Assembly (NCBI GenBank): GCA_010015745.1 | Contig: ML978210.1 | Location: 1 to 64,000, forward strand | Length of the DNA: 64,000 bases | Source of the DNA: Setomelanomma holmii | Lineage: Eukaryota; Ascomycota; Dothideomycetes; Pleosporales; Phaeosphaeriaceae | Reading direction: 5' to 3' | In this document: positions 31,323 to 42,400 of the stretch, piece after piece | Layout of the letters: the number at the start of each line of letters is the position of its first letter | Position numbering within the stretch: position 1 is the first letter of the stretch | The notes under the pieces: generated by a model | Seen by the model: only the letters and a program-made list of their open reading frames with translations | What the model was told of the DNA's origin: nothing | Databases searched by the model: none | Made by a program: the position numbers and the translations under genes

Positions 31323-31797
31323 GCCGTGGCCGATCAAGCGGGCGTAGACTGCGGTCTTCGTTCAGCTGTCTTGACCATCTCGCGTGATTTTCGAGGCCAC
31401 GCGCACAATTGCGCAAGCCCGCACCATTCAGCAAATGAGAGGAATGATTCTTTGAATTTAGGTAATCGACCATTGGAGATGCCATGCGCATATATCCTCC
31501 TCTAGGTCATTTTCAGGTTTGCTTATGAGCTCGGAGTTTGGCAAAAGCGGCATGCACGACGACATGCATATGGGTAGGCGCCGAATCTGGGTGCGCTTTA
31601 CAAGTAATACACACATTCGAACGACCACGAGGTTCCTTCTCATTCTCTCCGTCGAGCTGGTCGTCTATCCTGACTCAAGAGGTTATGCTAAGTCTAACAG
31701 CTTGTGTCCAGTGTATCAGCCATCAAGCCACCTGCTACTACCCGAATCATCACTGCACACCCTCATCTTCCGTCTCCTTCCAGAATCGCGTAATCTA
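31323..31797. other. Convergent 3' region TAF14 / dehydrogenase
   Basis: These 475 bp lie between the 3' ends of two convergent genes. No gene is supported. Confidence 0.45.
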
Positions 31798-32685
31798 TCA
31801 GCAATTCCAACCACCATCCACACTCACCGCATTCCCAGTGATAAAACTACTCCCATTTCCCAGTAAGAACACGATCAACTCGGCAACCTCTTCCGCTCTG
31901 CCACCCCGCTGCAGCGCCACGCTTTTGATTCGCTTCTGCTTCCGAGCTTCATCATCGACACCTGCGCCGACGGCGACCTTGGTGCTCTGGTGCTGCATGG
32001 GCGTGTCGATGAATCCGGGACAAATTGCATTCACCCTGATACCTCTGTCTCCAACCTCCTTAGCAGCACTCCTCGTCAGCCCAATGACACCGTGCTTACT
32101 CGCTGTGTAGGCTGCATTTTTGGGCATGCCAATAACACCCGCGACGGAGGAGGCGTTGACGATACTCCCTCCCGTTCCCATGTGCCTCAATTGGTGCTTC
32201 AGACAGCATGAGACCGCGGAGGTTGACGGACATGATGAAGTCCCATTCATCGATGTTTATTGCGGAAATGTCTGAGATGCCGATACTCTTGCCTATGAAG
32301 TTGATCAGCAATCGTTAACATCTCTCATCTGACACACATTCTTTCTCCTCTTGCATGGCCTTGACCCGGACTCATCACCAAAACAGGGTTAGAACTCACC
32401 AATAACACCAGCCATGTTCACGCCCCCATCTAATCTCCCGTACACCCCGATGATAGTCTCAATCCACTTTGCAACCTCTATTTCGTGCCGAATATCCAGT
32501 ACATACGCGAGCACCTGCACATTCGGATACTCTTGCTTCAGCTCTTTCTCCGCTTTCTCGAGAGCAGAGCTGTTGACGTCGGCGAGGGCAAGTGTTGCGG
32601 AGCGCGAGGCGAGGAGATGAGCGGTGGAAAGGCCGATTCCTGAGGCGGCGCCTGTTATGGCGATTACGTGGCCTGCGAAATCCAT
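31798..32685 (-). pseudogene. Short-chain dehydrogenase/reductase with a frameshift
   Basis: Exon 1 (32400-32685) encodes the Rossmann start with the TGAASGIG nucleotide motif and NMAGVIG in place of NNAG. A 107-bp GT-AG intron leads to exon 2 (31798-32292). This reads to VNLRGLM in one frame and then continues from CLKHQLRHM in another, so 2 bases are missing or 1 is extra at about 32203-32207. Downstream, the Ser and YTASK catalytic motifs, the NAICPGFIDTPM segment and the VDGGWNC end are all intact. The enzyme would be a classical SDR oxidoreductase using NAD(P); the substrate is unknown. It is either a recent pseudogene or an assembly error, since all other features are conserved. Confidence 0.75.
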
Positions 32686-33729
32686 AGGTAATTTGGCTAT
32701 CTAGGGAAAGTAGGGCGCTTGGTTTGATATGTAACTCCGATAGCATGTTTTCAGGGGACGCTGTTGTGTGGGAGGGGAGTTGAGGTCACGAGTTGCGGAT
32801 ATGCTGTTCCGGGGGGAAAGGCAATAAGCATAGCTACCGATGTTGAGCGGGGTAGGCAGAAATATGTGATTCCTCGTGATGTGGTGATATTTGGGTTGAT
32901 CAGATTAGGAGTTGGGAATACGATGTTCGCGTGTCTTTGCTGTTGTGGAAGTTACCTGCGGGTGGGTGTATGTTGATGCCCAGGTGGGGCTGAGACTTTG
33001 TATTGAAGACGACGTGCGAATGTCGTCGATTTGAGGAGAAACGCGTCGAGTCATCAAGAGGTTGACGTGTGAGTTGGTTCATGCGGAGCGAAACTTGTCC
33101 TTTTTGGATACCGAAGATGAACCACTGCTGTGGGTAAGGAGAGGACGTTTGTAGGTGTTTATATAAAGCAGGATATGCGCCTGGTCTAGGAACATATGAC
33201 ACCACAAAATATGCCTTTGGGCGCCTAATGAAGTTTCGTTGCGAGAGTTGACATGCGCGAGGGCCTTCGGCTATGTCCCACCAGAGGTGAATAGGAGCGG
33301 TATATCTGAATGGCTCTGGGCCTTAGAAAGCGTCAATCGGTTCCAGTCTCCTTTCAGTCGCTCCATGCATTCAGCACGATATGTTGCAAAACATAAATGA
33401 TGTTGATGGTAAGGCGAACAAGACAATATAGTGAAAGGGTGATATAATTCGAGCGGAGAAAGGTATTTATTCGCGTACTTTGAAGAAGTATCACAGTCAC
33501 CAGATGAAAATACAATCAGGGCAAAACACTTTTGCTATCCTCGTAACTACACCGTTCTTCTGACGTCGCCGCATAGAGCTTGGATTAGGCCGCTCGAAAG
33601 GCGAAAAGATACCCTCAGCTCGAGTTTGCTTCTTGATACATTTACTTTCTCTTGGTTCGAAAATCTGTACTATACCATCCTATCTAGCTGAGCTAGCTGC
33701 CAATTGACGACCGTGCCTACAAGTTCTCT
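32686..33729. other. Spacer with one dispersed-repeat copy
   Basis: This holds the promoter of the minus-strand SDR gene and the 3' side of the STAND-like gene. It contains a 32-bp word (33253-33284) that recurs, diverged, at 51183-51214. No gene is supported. Confidence 0.45.
33253..33284 (+). repeat. Dispersed 32-bp repeat, copy 1
   Basis: The core GAGGGCCTTCGGCTATGTCC matches 51183-51214 in the same orientation, with five or six differences, all of them A/G transitions. It is likely part of a longer decayed repeat. Confidence 0.5.
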
Positions 33730-35471
33730 CTACCGTTCTCTCTTTCCCCTTGACTTCCGAGTATCTCGATAGAAGTACCTCAACTCTACTTCCCCAATAA
33801 GTCCCTTAGGCGGCTCATACGTACTCGTCACTATAACACTGACGTGTTCCGCCTCGCTTGCCAAGCCCATGAGGTAAGGCAGTAATTGGTGCGATAAATT
33901 TGCACGGCCACCACGATCCGAATCGGGGTTGGCATCGATCCTCTCGATACGGTCGATGAGAACAAACACACTACTCGTTAGCTCGCTGACTAACGCCTCG
34001 AAGATAGTCCATAGCCGGGTGAAGGTATTCGCGTCTCGAAAACGTCGAACATTGTACGTCCTTGGTTGACGGAAGGGGATATCAGGATGGCAATCGAGGA
34101 GCTGCGCTATGAGACGCTTCATCAACGTCGTCGCGGTGATGGGCTTGTCCGTCATGTCGCAGAAAACGTGCAGCAGTGTCAAGTCCTGCATCCGTAGCGC
34201 GTCGATCAGGTCGATGCTCATCTCCGTGACCCAGGTACCTTGGTTGCCGGAGCGGTCGCCGATCCATAGCAGTTCGATGCGTCCGTAGGCGGACCAGTTG
34301 TTGAATGCTTCTAGGACGCCGTTCTCGTACCAGTGGTCTTTGGGAGAGAGGTCGAAATGCCGTTTGCGGACGAGGGAAATTTGTTCGCCTGCTGTTGAGG
34401 CGGTGGGGAGGAGCACTTCGGCTAGAGCCAGGGAGTGGTTGACGGCTTGGAAGTTGTGGATGGAGGACGATTGCTGGGCGATTTTTTCGATTCGGGCATC
34501 GAAGAGGGTGAGACAGGAGCCGAACGCTGTCATGGATTGGGTTAGATCTTCGTATAGACGACCAACGACTTGGCCGGTGCTCTCCAGAAGTTCCTTGATG
34601 TCGGCTTGTTGTGCCACGTGAGCGGCTTCTGTCAGTTCATGAAGCTTCTCGACTTTGGCCTCGATACGCTGTATACATTTGTCGAACTTTGTCACTACTG
34701 GTCGTAGGACTGCGTCGCGCAGCTGGCGTAAGTGGTTGCTGCGGTAGTACACGATCGCTTCGTTCAGGAGATTGAGGATCTCCACGTATATTGATACTAC
34801 TAGATTTTCATGCCATTAGAAGGAAAGACTTTGCCATAGAAGTCGACGATGGGTAGTTGGATGCTGAGCTTCTGGATGTAAGCAAGTAATGACTCCTGCG
34901 TCTCTTTCCGCTTGAAAACCGTTTTGAATACTAGAAGTAGGACCCCGTAGGTCATTCGGTATTCAGGACTTTGCGGGACCAGAAGCTCGATAATGCCAGA
35001 GGTTCGAGTGACGAACTCGCTGAAGATCTCCACGAAATGGCCTGCTTTTTTCATAACAGGGTGCCTCTTCGACGCCTGCTCTTGTGCCTCGGTGGTCTGT
35101 TGGATCTTCTGCAACAGGACGTCAAGACCACGTGCACTATTGATACTCTCGAACTCGTCCACTTTGAGGTCGAGCGCCTTTAGCCGCGTCTTGGTAGCGC
35201 GACAGGCATCGTGAGCCGCCGCATAGAAGCTGCATAGGTGTGTGAATAAACAGACGCCATAATCCAGATTGACTTTATGTTCTTACCAGAAATCTCGTCC
35301 CGGCTCATACCAAGCACTGTGGGACAGCGTTTGTGTCTCGGGTCGCGTGATGAGGTCCAGAGCTTCAGCTGTCGTCCTCCGGGCGATCCCATTCTCAAAT
35401 GATGTATTTCGATTGAGTTCATTCTCTTCTACTTCGCCATCTAGAAGGGGTTCGCGCGTAGCTATCGACAT
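33730..35471 (-). pseudogene. DUF7708/STAND-like ATPase protein with a frameshift, about 590 aa
   Basis: Exon 1 (35287-35471) and exon 2 (from 35229) join across a 57-bp intron. The N-terminal helical domain, through LLVPQSPEYRMTYGVLLLVF and FYGKVFPSNGMK, resembles DUF7708 of fungal STAND/NACHT-like proteins. At 34800-34806 the frame hits a stop. One extra A in the local AAAA run would lead into LVVSIYVEILNLLNEAIVYY, the expected continuation. Further on is an NTPase-like region where the P-loop position reads WIGDRSGNQGTWVTE, lacking Gly-Lys-Ser/Thr, although LHVFCDM and VFVLIDRIERID resemble strand and Walker B segments. No repeat domain follows, so the protein ends early. This class is linked to fungal non-self recognition. 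It is divergent from the AAA gene. Confidence 0.6.
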
Positions 35472-36178
35472 TACATCTCATCTCTTCGTCAGTCGAGCAG
35501 CAAGTCTTGGAGCACGGCTCGCGGGCACTTTGGCAAGCGAATGCACACTTGGCAGGGGCGACTAAGTTGGAGATGCCAGAGATGCTGTGGACGATGGGTT
35601 GTGGGTGTGGCCCCAAAGTCAATGCTGCAGGCTGGAGCGCTGCGTAATCTCCACTCCAGGGAAGAATGGCTTGCAGATGTTGAAAACTTGCTTGTCGGCG
35701 AATCACGCGCAGTGGCTTTGATATCATCCTTGCCATCATGCAGTTGCTCTGCATGAATTTGGGGGCCGGTGGCCAACAATTGCGGAGGTGCGGGGCTAGG
35801 GCTGTCTTACTCTAAAGTACGAAGGAGCTGGTTTTAAATGAGGAGTATTTCGAATCGTCGTTCACCTATGAGTTCACTGGACCTCTTGCCCATCACCCTT
35901 CTCTTTCTACGATCAATGCGACAGTATCCTCGATACATGAAATAATACTTGTATCGCGTTGGCCTTGCGCGCCTATCTCGATTTTGTGACTTTCTCATAC
36001 AAAGTTGAAGGGGCGGGGATAACGCTAATATCCTAGTACATCAGGACCGCTTGAGTCGCTTGCGGTAGAAGCTGTTTTTCTGTATAAGAAGGTCTGCTCT
36101 TCTGCCAAGCCTGCTGTGAAAGTTGGGAGAAACAAGCAGTGGTTATATAGTCTCATCGAGCACGGATGAGGCTCGGAA
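35472..36178. promoter_or_regulatory. Divergent intergenic region of the STAND/AAA pair
   Basis: These 707 bp separate the two start codons. It is the only candidate promoter for both genes. Short frames (for example 35419-35779 minus) have no recognised domain. Confidence 0.4.
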
Positions 36179-38197
36179 ATGATGGCACATTCCGCCGAAG
36201 ATAGCGACCACGAGGGAGGACCCACCGCAGAGCCATCGAGTGCAGAAGACGGCACCATTTTGGCAAACGTTAGCGATATTTCTTCGCAGACAACTGACGA
36301 ACCTAATGTTGCCAAAGCCTCTCCTGACGATACGGATGCTTCCGTTCCAGAAACGAGCCTTGACGAAGCCAACGTCCGATTCGACAATCTTTGGGCGGTC
36401 TTCAAGCCTGGAGATTTGCTCTACACTCTGGACGACTTCGAAGAGCCTCACCTCTTCGTTATCGACGCAAGCACCTTCCGTGGTCGTAAATATGGCGCAA
36501 ATGACTTCGAGAACCTCCTCTCGAGAGGGGGCGCTGCGTCCGCTGGTGCCTCAGAGCGCTTCGTGATCGATGCATGGACTGTGACGTGGAAAGGCTCTAG
36601 CAAGGTCTTCTCCCGAGAAGTGAAGACTTTTACCATTAATTTCTTTGCCGGCACACGCGCGATCTCGTCTTTTAAGATCTACCCGATTAAATACTACAAG
36701 GCCGGTGATGCTTAAGCGCAACAAATGCTACTCGACACATTAGAGCGGAGGGGCCTCAGGTGGGCGCAACTGATATCTCAGGAGCCCGTCTCTAAGCATC
36801 ACGATGGTCCAGCGAGAGAGGTCAATCATTCATTTGGGCGCACGAAGGTCGAAGAAGAGCGCAGAAGCGTAAGTCTTCACACACGATGGACTAGTATTAG
36901 GACGAGTATCTGCGATAGTCTACTGACTGATCATTTAGCTGAACGAGCGGGTGATCGTTGACCATGACGGCATCGCCAACTTCGGGCGCGACAAAACGAT
37001 GAGAGCGATGGAAGATTGGCTTGGTCCAATGATGGATAGGCTGAGCTTCCTCTTCGAGAAAGAACAGAACATAAAAGGCGGTGGCTACGATAGTCTCCAC
37101 ATGGAGTACGATTGGCATCCACCAGAGAAGCCGTTCACGAAACTGCAAGCACAGCTGTGCCCGTCATTGATCAATTGCTTCACGCTTGCTACCAACACAT
37201 GGTATCTGGTGTCGGTCAAGCATCTGAAAGAAGTAGACTGGGCCATGACCGCTTTTGACCATCTCGTCATGGATAAGCAGTATAAGAATTTGCTTCGTAG
37301 CCTCGTTGAGCAGCATCATAGCAACAAAGGCAAGATCGTGACAGACGTCATCCGAGGGAAGGGAAAGGTAAGCTGACGCGTAGGCCGCTGGCATCGGCTG
37401 ACCGCCATAGGGTCTCATAGTATTGCTCCACGGTCCCCCAGGCGTTGGCAAGACTTTAACCGCTGGTGAGCAATACTCCACAGCCTGATCCCAGTCGTGG
37501 ACATACTAACTCCCGTAACCCAAAATCCGTTGCAGAGTACACTCACAAGCCACTCTACTCGATTAATATTGGCGAGCTCACTGCCGAAGACAAGGTAGCC
37601 GCACGCTTGCAAAACGTATTCATCTCCGCCGCGCGATGGGATGCAGTGCTGCTGCTCGACGAAGCAGACGTGATCCTCGAGAAGCGGTCCTTTGAAGACT
37701 TCAAACGTAACGGTATCGTTTCCGTCTTCTTGCGGATGCTGGAATACTATGAAGGCATCTTATTCCTCACAACGAACCGTCTCAGTACAATTGATCCGGC
37801 GTTCCAGTCACGCATTCACATTGCCATCAAGTTCAGTCATCTGCGTACAAACACTCGTCGGGCGATATGGAAGGCGTTTATCGAGCGTCTCCACGAGACC
37901 GAGTCCATTGGCAAGGATGAGCTTCTCGACAATATCGAAACAATGAGCGAATGGGAGCTGAACGGCCGCGAGATCCGCAACGTGTTGACGATTGCCCAGA
38001 GTCTGGCATTGGCGAAGAGAAAGAGTGGAGGAGGATTGCGATTCGATCATGTAGACCAGGTAGCGGATGAGACGATGAAATTCCAAGAGTTTTTCTCCAA
38101 GGCAGAGGAGGAGAGCAGACGTAAGGGGATGATGAATCTTCCAGACAACGGCAGGAAAGCGCTGAGCAGGAGTGAAAGGATGATTGAGGACTGGTGA
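36179..38197 (+). pseudogene. DUF7025 plus AAA ATPase with in-frame stop
   Basis: Exons are 36179-36868, 36939-37367, 37411-37465 and 37536-38197. The N-terminal part matches the fungal DUF7025 region (NLWAVFKPGDLLYTLDDF, then FFAGTRAISSFKIYPIKYY). A TAA at 36713-36715 interrupts it, and the same frame continues with family-like LLDTLERRGLRW. The AAA domain has Walker A GPPGVGKTLTA, Walker B VLLLDEADVILEKR, sensor TTNR and FQSRIH. Between exons 3 and 4 the ancestral acceptor appears lost (AA at 37522-37523), so splicing at 37535 removes the usual Glu-Ser-Val-Ala after LTA. These proteins are uncharacterised fungal AAA ATPases. The stop should abolish the ATPase unless translation restarts downstream. 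Confidence 0.75.
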
Positions 38198-38861
38198 TGC
38201 TATAGTGTTGCCAAAAGCTTCTTAGTTGTCATGGGTTGAACAAGGTGTCATGCCCTATCGCGAGCATGTCCACTGCCATGCAACTTACGACAATGCACAA
38301 TATGATACCCATCCAGCTTTTGCACTCCTATGTCTCATGATGCTATTTTCAGAGATCGCAAAGCAAAAAATCTTAAGAGTGTTATGGGCAATTCGAATCA
38401 AAACTGTCAACAGCGAAGCTCACAATCTTTGGGGTGGGCGAAGCATAACTACGTTTAGTGCAGATATCCTCTTCGAAATTCATTTTCGGTCTTTTAATGG
38501 TCGTGCAATAGCCCAAAAGCATCTGGGTTCTGGAACATGTGCTGAATTCGTTTGCGTTTGTTGGGTATAACTAATTGAGCTTGTTCATCACTCCTTTATT
38601 GACTCACCCTTGGTTCTGATCAACCTGTAGCCGAAAACAATCACCTGCGAGTTCGTGTTTCTTGGCTGTCCTCCACTGACACAAATACAACACCTGCGCC
38701 AGAGATCAAACGACTTGGTTCTTGTATCCTGGAGAGCATCCAAAAAGCCCGATCGACCATCGTATGTCCGCCTGTTCTGTTTCCTACAGTCCCATAAGCC
38801 TCAAAACATATTTGAAAGCCACGTCGGCATGTATTCATGCCATTCATTCCTTTCTCCACAT
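38198..38861. other. Convergent 3' region AAA gene / coiled-coil gene
   Basis: These 664 bp lie between convergent 3' ends. AT-rich around 38340-38480. No gene is supported. Confidence 0.45.
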
Positions 38862-40785
38862 CTATATCTCAAACAACCCGCCCATCCCAAACCTAATATC
38901 CACAATATCCGCCCTCCACCCCTTAAACCCTGGCAGGCCCCTCTTAACCTCCCTCACCCTCTCGAGCCTCTTCTTCCCCTCCTCCTCCTGCGCCTGCCTG
39001 AACGCATCCTCATCAATCTCAAACTCGTCCAAGCTACCCAGACTCTCCTGTCTCGGCTTGCCTTTACTCGCTGCATCGCTTCGCCGATGTGATGTCTGGC
39101 CCGTGAACGCTGATATACCGGATTGTATAACGTCTTGCAACGAGGAGTGGCGCGCGGGCGGATTATTGCGGGATAGGAGGGATGCAGCGGGATTAGATAG
39201 GTCGACGTCGTCGAAGCCGGAGGAGTAGGGTTGTGAGGGGTCTGAATTGTCGATGGAGGGTTGCATGGCTGTTCTTCGATCGCGCCAGACGCCACGGCGG
39301 AGTTCGAAGTTTTCTTCTTCGAGGATTCGCAGCTGGGCGAGTAGCTTGTCGCGCTCTTCGTCGAGGAGCTCTTGTACGCTTGAGTCTTCGATATTGCCGA
39401 CATCGGCTTTGCGGCGGTGCTGTTCTGCTTCTCGTAGGCGAGCGTTCTCGTTGCTCAGACCGGCGATGCGCGTGCGCAGTTCGGCGGCTTCTCGCTCGAC
39501 CTTTTTATGCTCTTGCACGCGTGTCTGGTTGCGTGCGTCATTGTCGCGGTGGATTTGAGTGAGCGTCTCGATCTTCTTCTCTAGCAGCTCGGCGCGCGAT
39601 ATTGAGTCTGACGCTTTGCGATTCGCCGCACCGAGCTCAGCTTCCAGTTGGGCAACGCGAGTCTGCGCGGTGTCGCGATCTGAGCCCTCCTTGTCTGCTT
39701 GCTCGCTTGCTTTGTCCAGGTTGGCCTTCAGATCCGAGAGCTCGGTCTTCGTCGAGCTGGCATCTTGCTCAGCCTTCTGCAGAGCTGTCTCGACGGCCGA
39801 AACCTTGGATTGCAGCTCGTTGCTCTTGCTGGTCGCTTCGGAAAGCTGCTTGTTCAGATTCGAAATTTCGAGCTCTAGCGACTCGATCGTAGCAGATTTC
39901 GATGCAACTTGCGCGTTCAGATCATCGGTTGACGATGTTTGGCTAGGTGAAGCGGTCGAGGTGCGGCGTATCGATTTTGCGCTTTGTGAGAGAGCCTGGG
40001 AAAGTTGTCGCTTGAGCGACTCGACTTCTGCTTTCTACACATGCATTAGCTTCTCGCATCATCTCCAGAGCACATTGCAGGTTCCTTACCAGCTTGTCAG
40101 CTTCCTTGCCCTTTTCGACCGCAAGCGCAACATCTCCCTGGCCTTCTCTGAGCTCCTCGAGCTCTTCCTCGCCCTTCTTCCACCTTGACTGATTCTCCTC
40201 CACCTCGCTTGCCAAGCGCTTATTCTCCTTCTCCAGCTCCTCTATCCTCAATGCCTGCTCTCTGTACACCTCGCTTGTGATTCCACCACCAGGTGTCACC
40301 GCGCTGGGCGACGTAGGTGTACCAGCTGCTCCTGATCTGTAGAACGACTCGGATCTTTGACGCGACTCGATGGCCACGGAAGGCTTGCGACCGTGTGATG
40401 GCTTCGGGACAAGAAGCTCGGACGGCTCTTCGTCATCCTCCACGGGTCCTGGTGATGCACTTGTGGCTTCGACAGGTTCGGGTGCAACTTCTTCAGCCTT
40501 CTCCTCGGCTTGGTCGTTCGTGGCGGAAGCTTCAGCGTCGGCGGGAGCTTCTGTCTTGTCTTCCTTCTTCTTTGCGCCGCCGGCTTTCTTAGCTTTCTTC
40601 ATTTTCTCCACCTAGAATCGCCAAGTCAGTAAGACTGCATGTGCATTCTCGTGCTGAGATTGCTTAGAGCAACGTATGCGGTCGCATAGTGGCTGCTGGG
40701 GAGCTTGTAGGATGTCGATTGATTTCCATACCCTCTTCTTCGCCGCGGCAATCTTCTCAAGCCTTTCCTTCTCTGCGTCTGCCAT
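38862..40785 (-). CDS. Long coiled-coil protein, golgin-like, 582 aa, three exons
   Basis: Exons are 40732-40785 (MADAEKERLEKIAAAKKR), 40090-40611 and 38862-40034, separated by introns of 120 and 55 bp, all in frame. A Lys-rich start and an acidic Ala/Glu/Pro linker (about 35-100) precede long heptad-patterned helices (about 130-430) rich in Leu, Glu, Lys, Gln and Ser. A Ser/Asp-rich spacer and another helix follow. The end GLPGFKGWRADIVDIRFGMG is a short conserved C-terminal motif that I associate with filamentous-fungal golgin or TMF-like proteins. A tethering or scaffold role at Golgi or endosomal membranes is inferred. No GRIP domain is clear. Confidence 0.7.
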
Positions 40786-42400
40786 CTTTGCTGATTTCTG
40801 GAAATGGCAGTGTGTGAATTGGAGCTTTGCGAAGTTATGCACGTGTAGGGTTGCGGGAGCTCGAGTCTCGGTGATGCCAACTTGCTCCCCGCAAACGGCG
40901 CTAGCACTCCATACAGCATGGTGGCTTTTCGTAGATTGCGGTGCTCTGCAGCCTCAGGCACATAAGCAGAACATCGACGAATTCTGTCGTCGCATTGAGA
41001 GATCTTCTGAGACTTGGTAGTGAGCTTTCACAGACTTCGCGTAGCAGAAGGGATTGCCGGAAATACGTGCTCAGCATCAAAACATGAATCTAGTCCTACC
41101 ACAACCAGGTCAGAGGTCATCTCATACGAAACACGAGTACAACAACCACCACGCTCACATCGACCACGACCACAACTCATCCTCAAAGCACCCAATTCAT
41201 CTCCCTAGCAACCTCACAAATCATATCATCTAGCACAGCCTCATCCTCCTGATGCTTTTCACGACTCGCGCGCTCCCGCATCTCCACGTGTTCCCTGTCA
41301 GTGAAGCTGAAACACCCGTCCTGACTCGCCCCATCCCGCATTTCCCAATTCACAATTGTGCATCTGGACCCTGAGTTTGATCGACAATGAACAGTCATCG
41401 TGGCACTTGAGGATTCCGAGCAATATTGCAGGCCCATGGTTCATTACACCATCTAAGCCTAGGGTTGTACAGGTGTTTCAACATGATGAAAGAGGGTCTG
41501 TGAGGAATGCGGAAGGTACCATGTCACATCGATTTATCTGGTAGCGAGAAGCGGGAACGGAATTGATCCCAGATATCAAGCTGGGTTCGGGGGTATCGAT
41601 AGACTGGGGATCTTCGGCGTCGTGTACAAGTGACCTACGTTCGTGCGCGTGCAAATCTCCGGTAATCTGGAAAGATAGGAAGGTGCCATGTTGTGAACCG
41701 GTGGACATAGTTGAAAAAGATCACGAGCAAATAGTGCACAATTGTAGTATCAGTATGATTCAGATTTAGATTTGGTTGTTCAAGATTGCAGCTGTCATCC
41801 AGCTCAAACCAGCTATCTATTCCTCAGCTCAAAGGCTAGATTCGACCAAGGAGATTTGCCCTCGCTTCCACAAACAGCCGGACCCTGCATATACGGCATC
41901 CTCAACGCTGGAGGGAGCAGATACGCCGCCCCAAAGATTGTGAAGAAGAGAAGAGCTTTGTCGTAATGTGCGGAGAAACCCAAAACGGTTCTGCCGTGGA
42001 TAGATATGTTGAGAAACGAGAGACGGCGTGTATGTGCCGCCGCGACAAGCAAGGACCAGTCAAAGTAGCCCAGATGTCATCCCACTCGCTTCATGCAATG
42101 TGCAAAGCAAGATCAAGATCCTCTAGATACCCATCCTCCTAGTGTCCTGAGTAAATGCAAGGAAAAAGCATTCAATGAGAGTAAGAAAGTCCGGTTCGCG
42201 TTCCAGAACAGATGCATCGCAGATTTTGCGCCATTAAAGATTCGTAGCCTCGCTTAGAACTCCGTGTCATGCCAGTGGGGAAGGGTGTAGACCATAATGT
42301 CGTGCATCAGCATGTGGTTGCTGAGATGGCTGCAGTCGGTCGTATTAGGTTGCGTGAGATGTGCTGGATAGGGTATTTTTATATATAAAATGTGTTCGAC
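40786..42400. other. Spacer with a possible small minus-strand gene
   Basis: Two minus-strand frames look protein-like. One (41478-41708) starts at an ATG with TFLSFQITGDLHAHERRS. The other (41183-41437) ends with DREHVEMRERASREKHQ and AREMNWVL. They may be exons of one gene, but I could not find a splice pair that keeps the frame, so no gene is called. AT-rich DNA near 42370 is the likely 3' end of the next gene. Confidence 0.35.
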
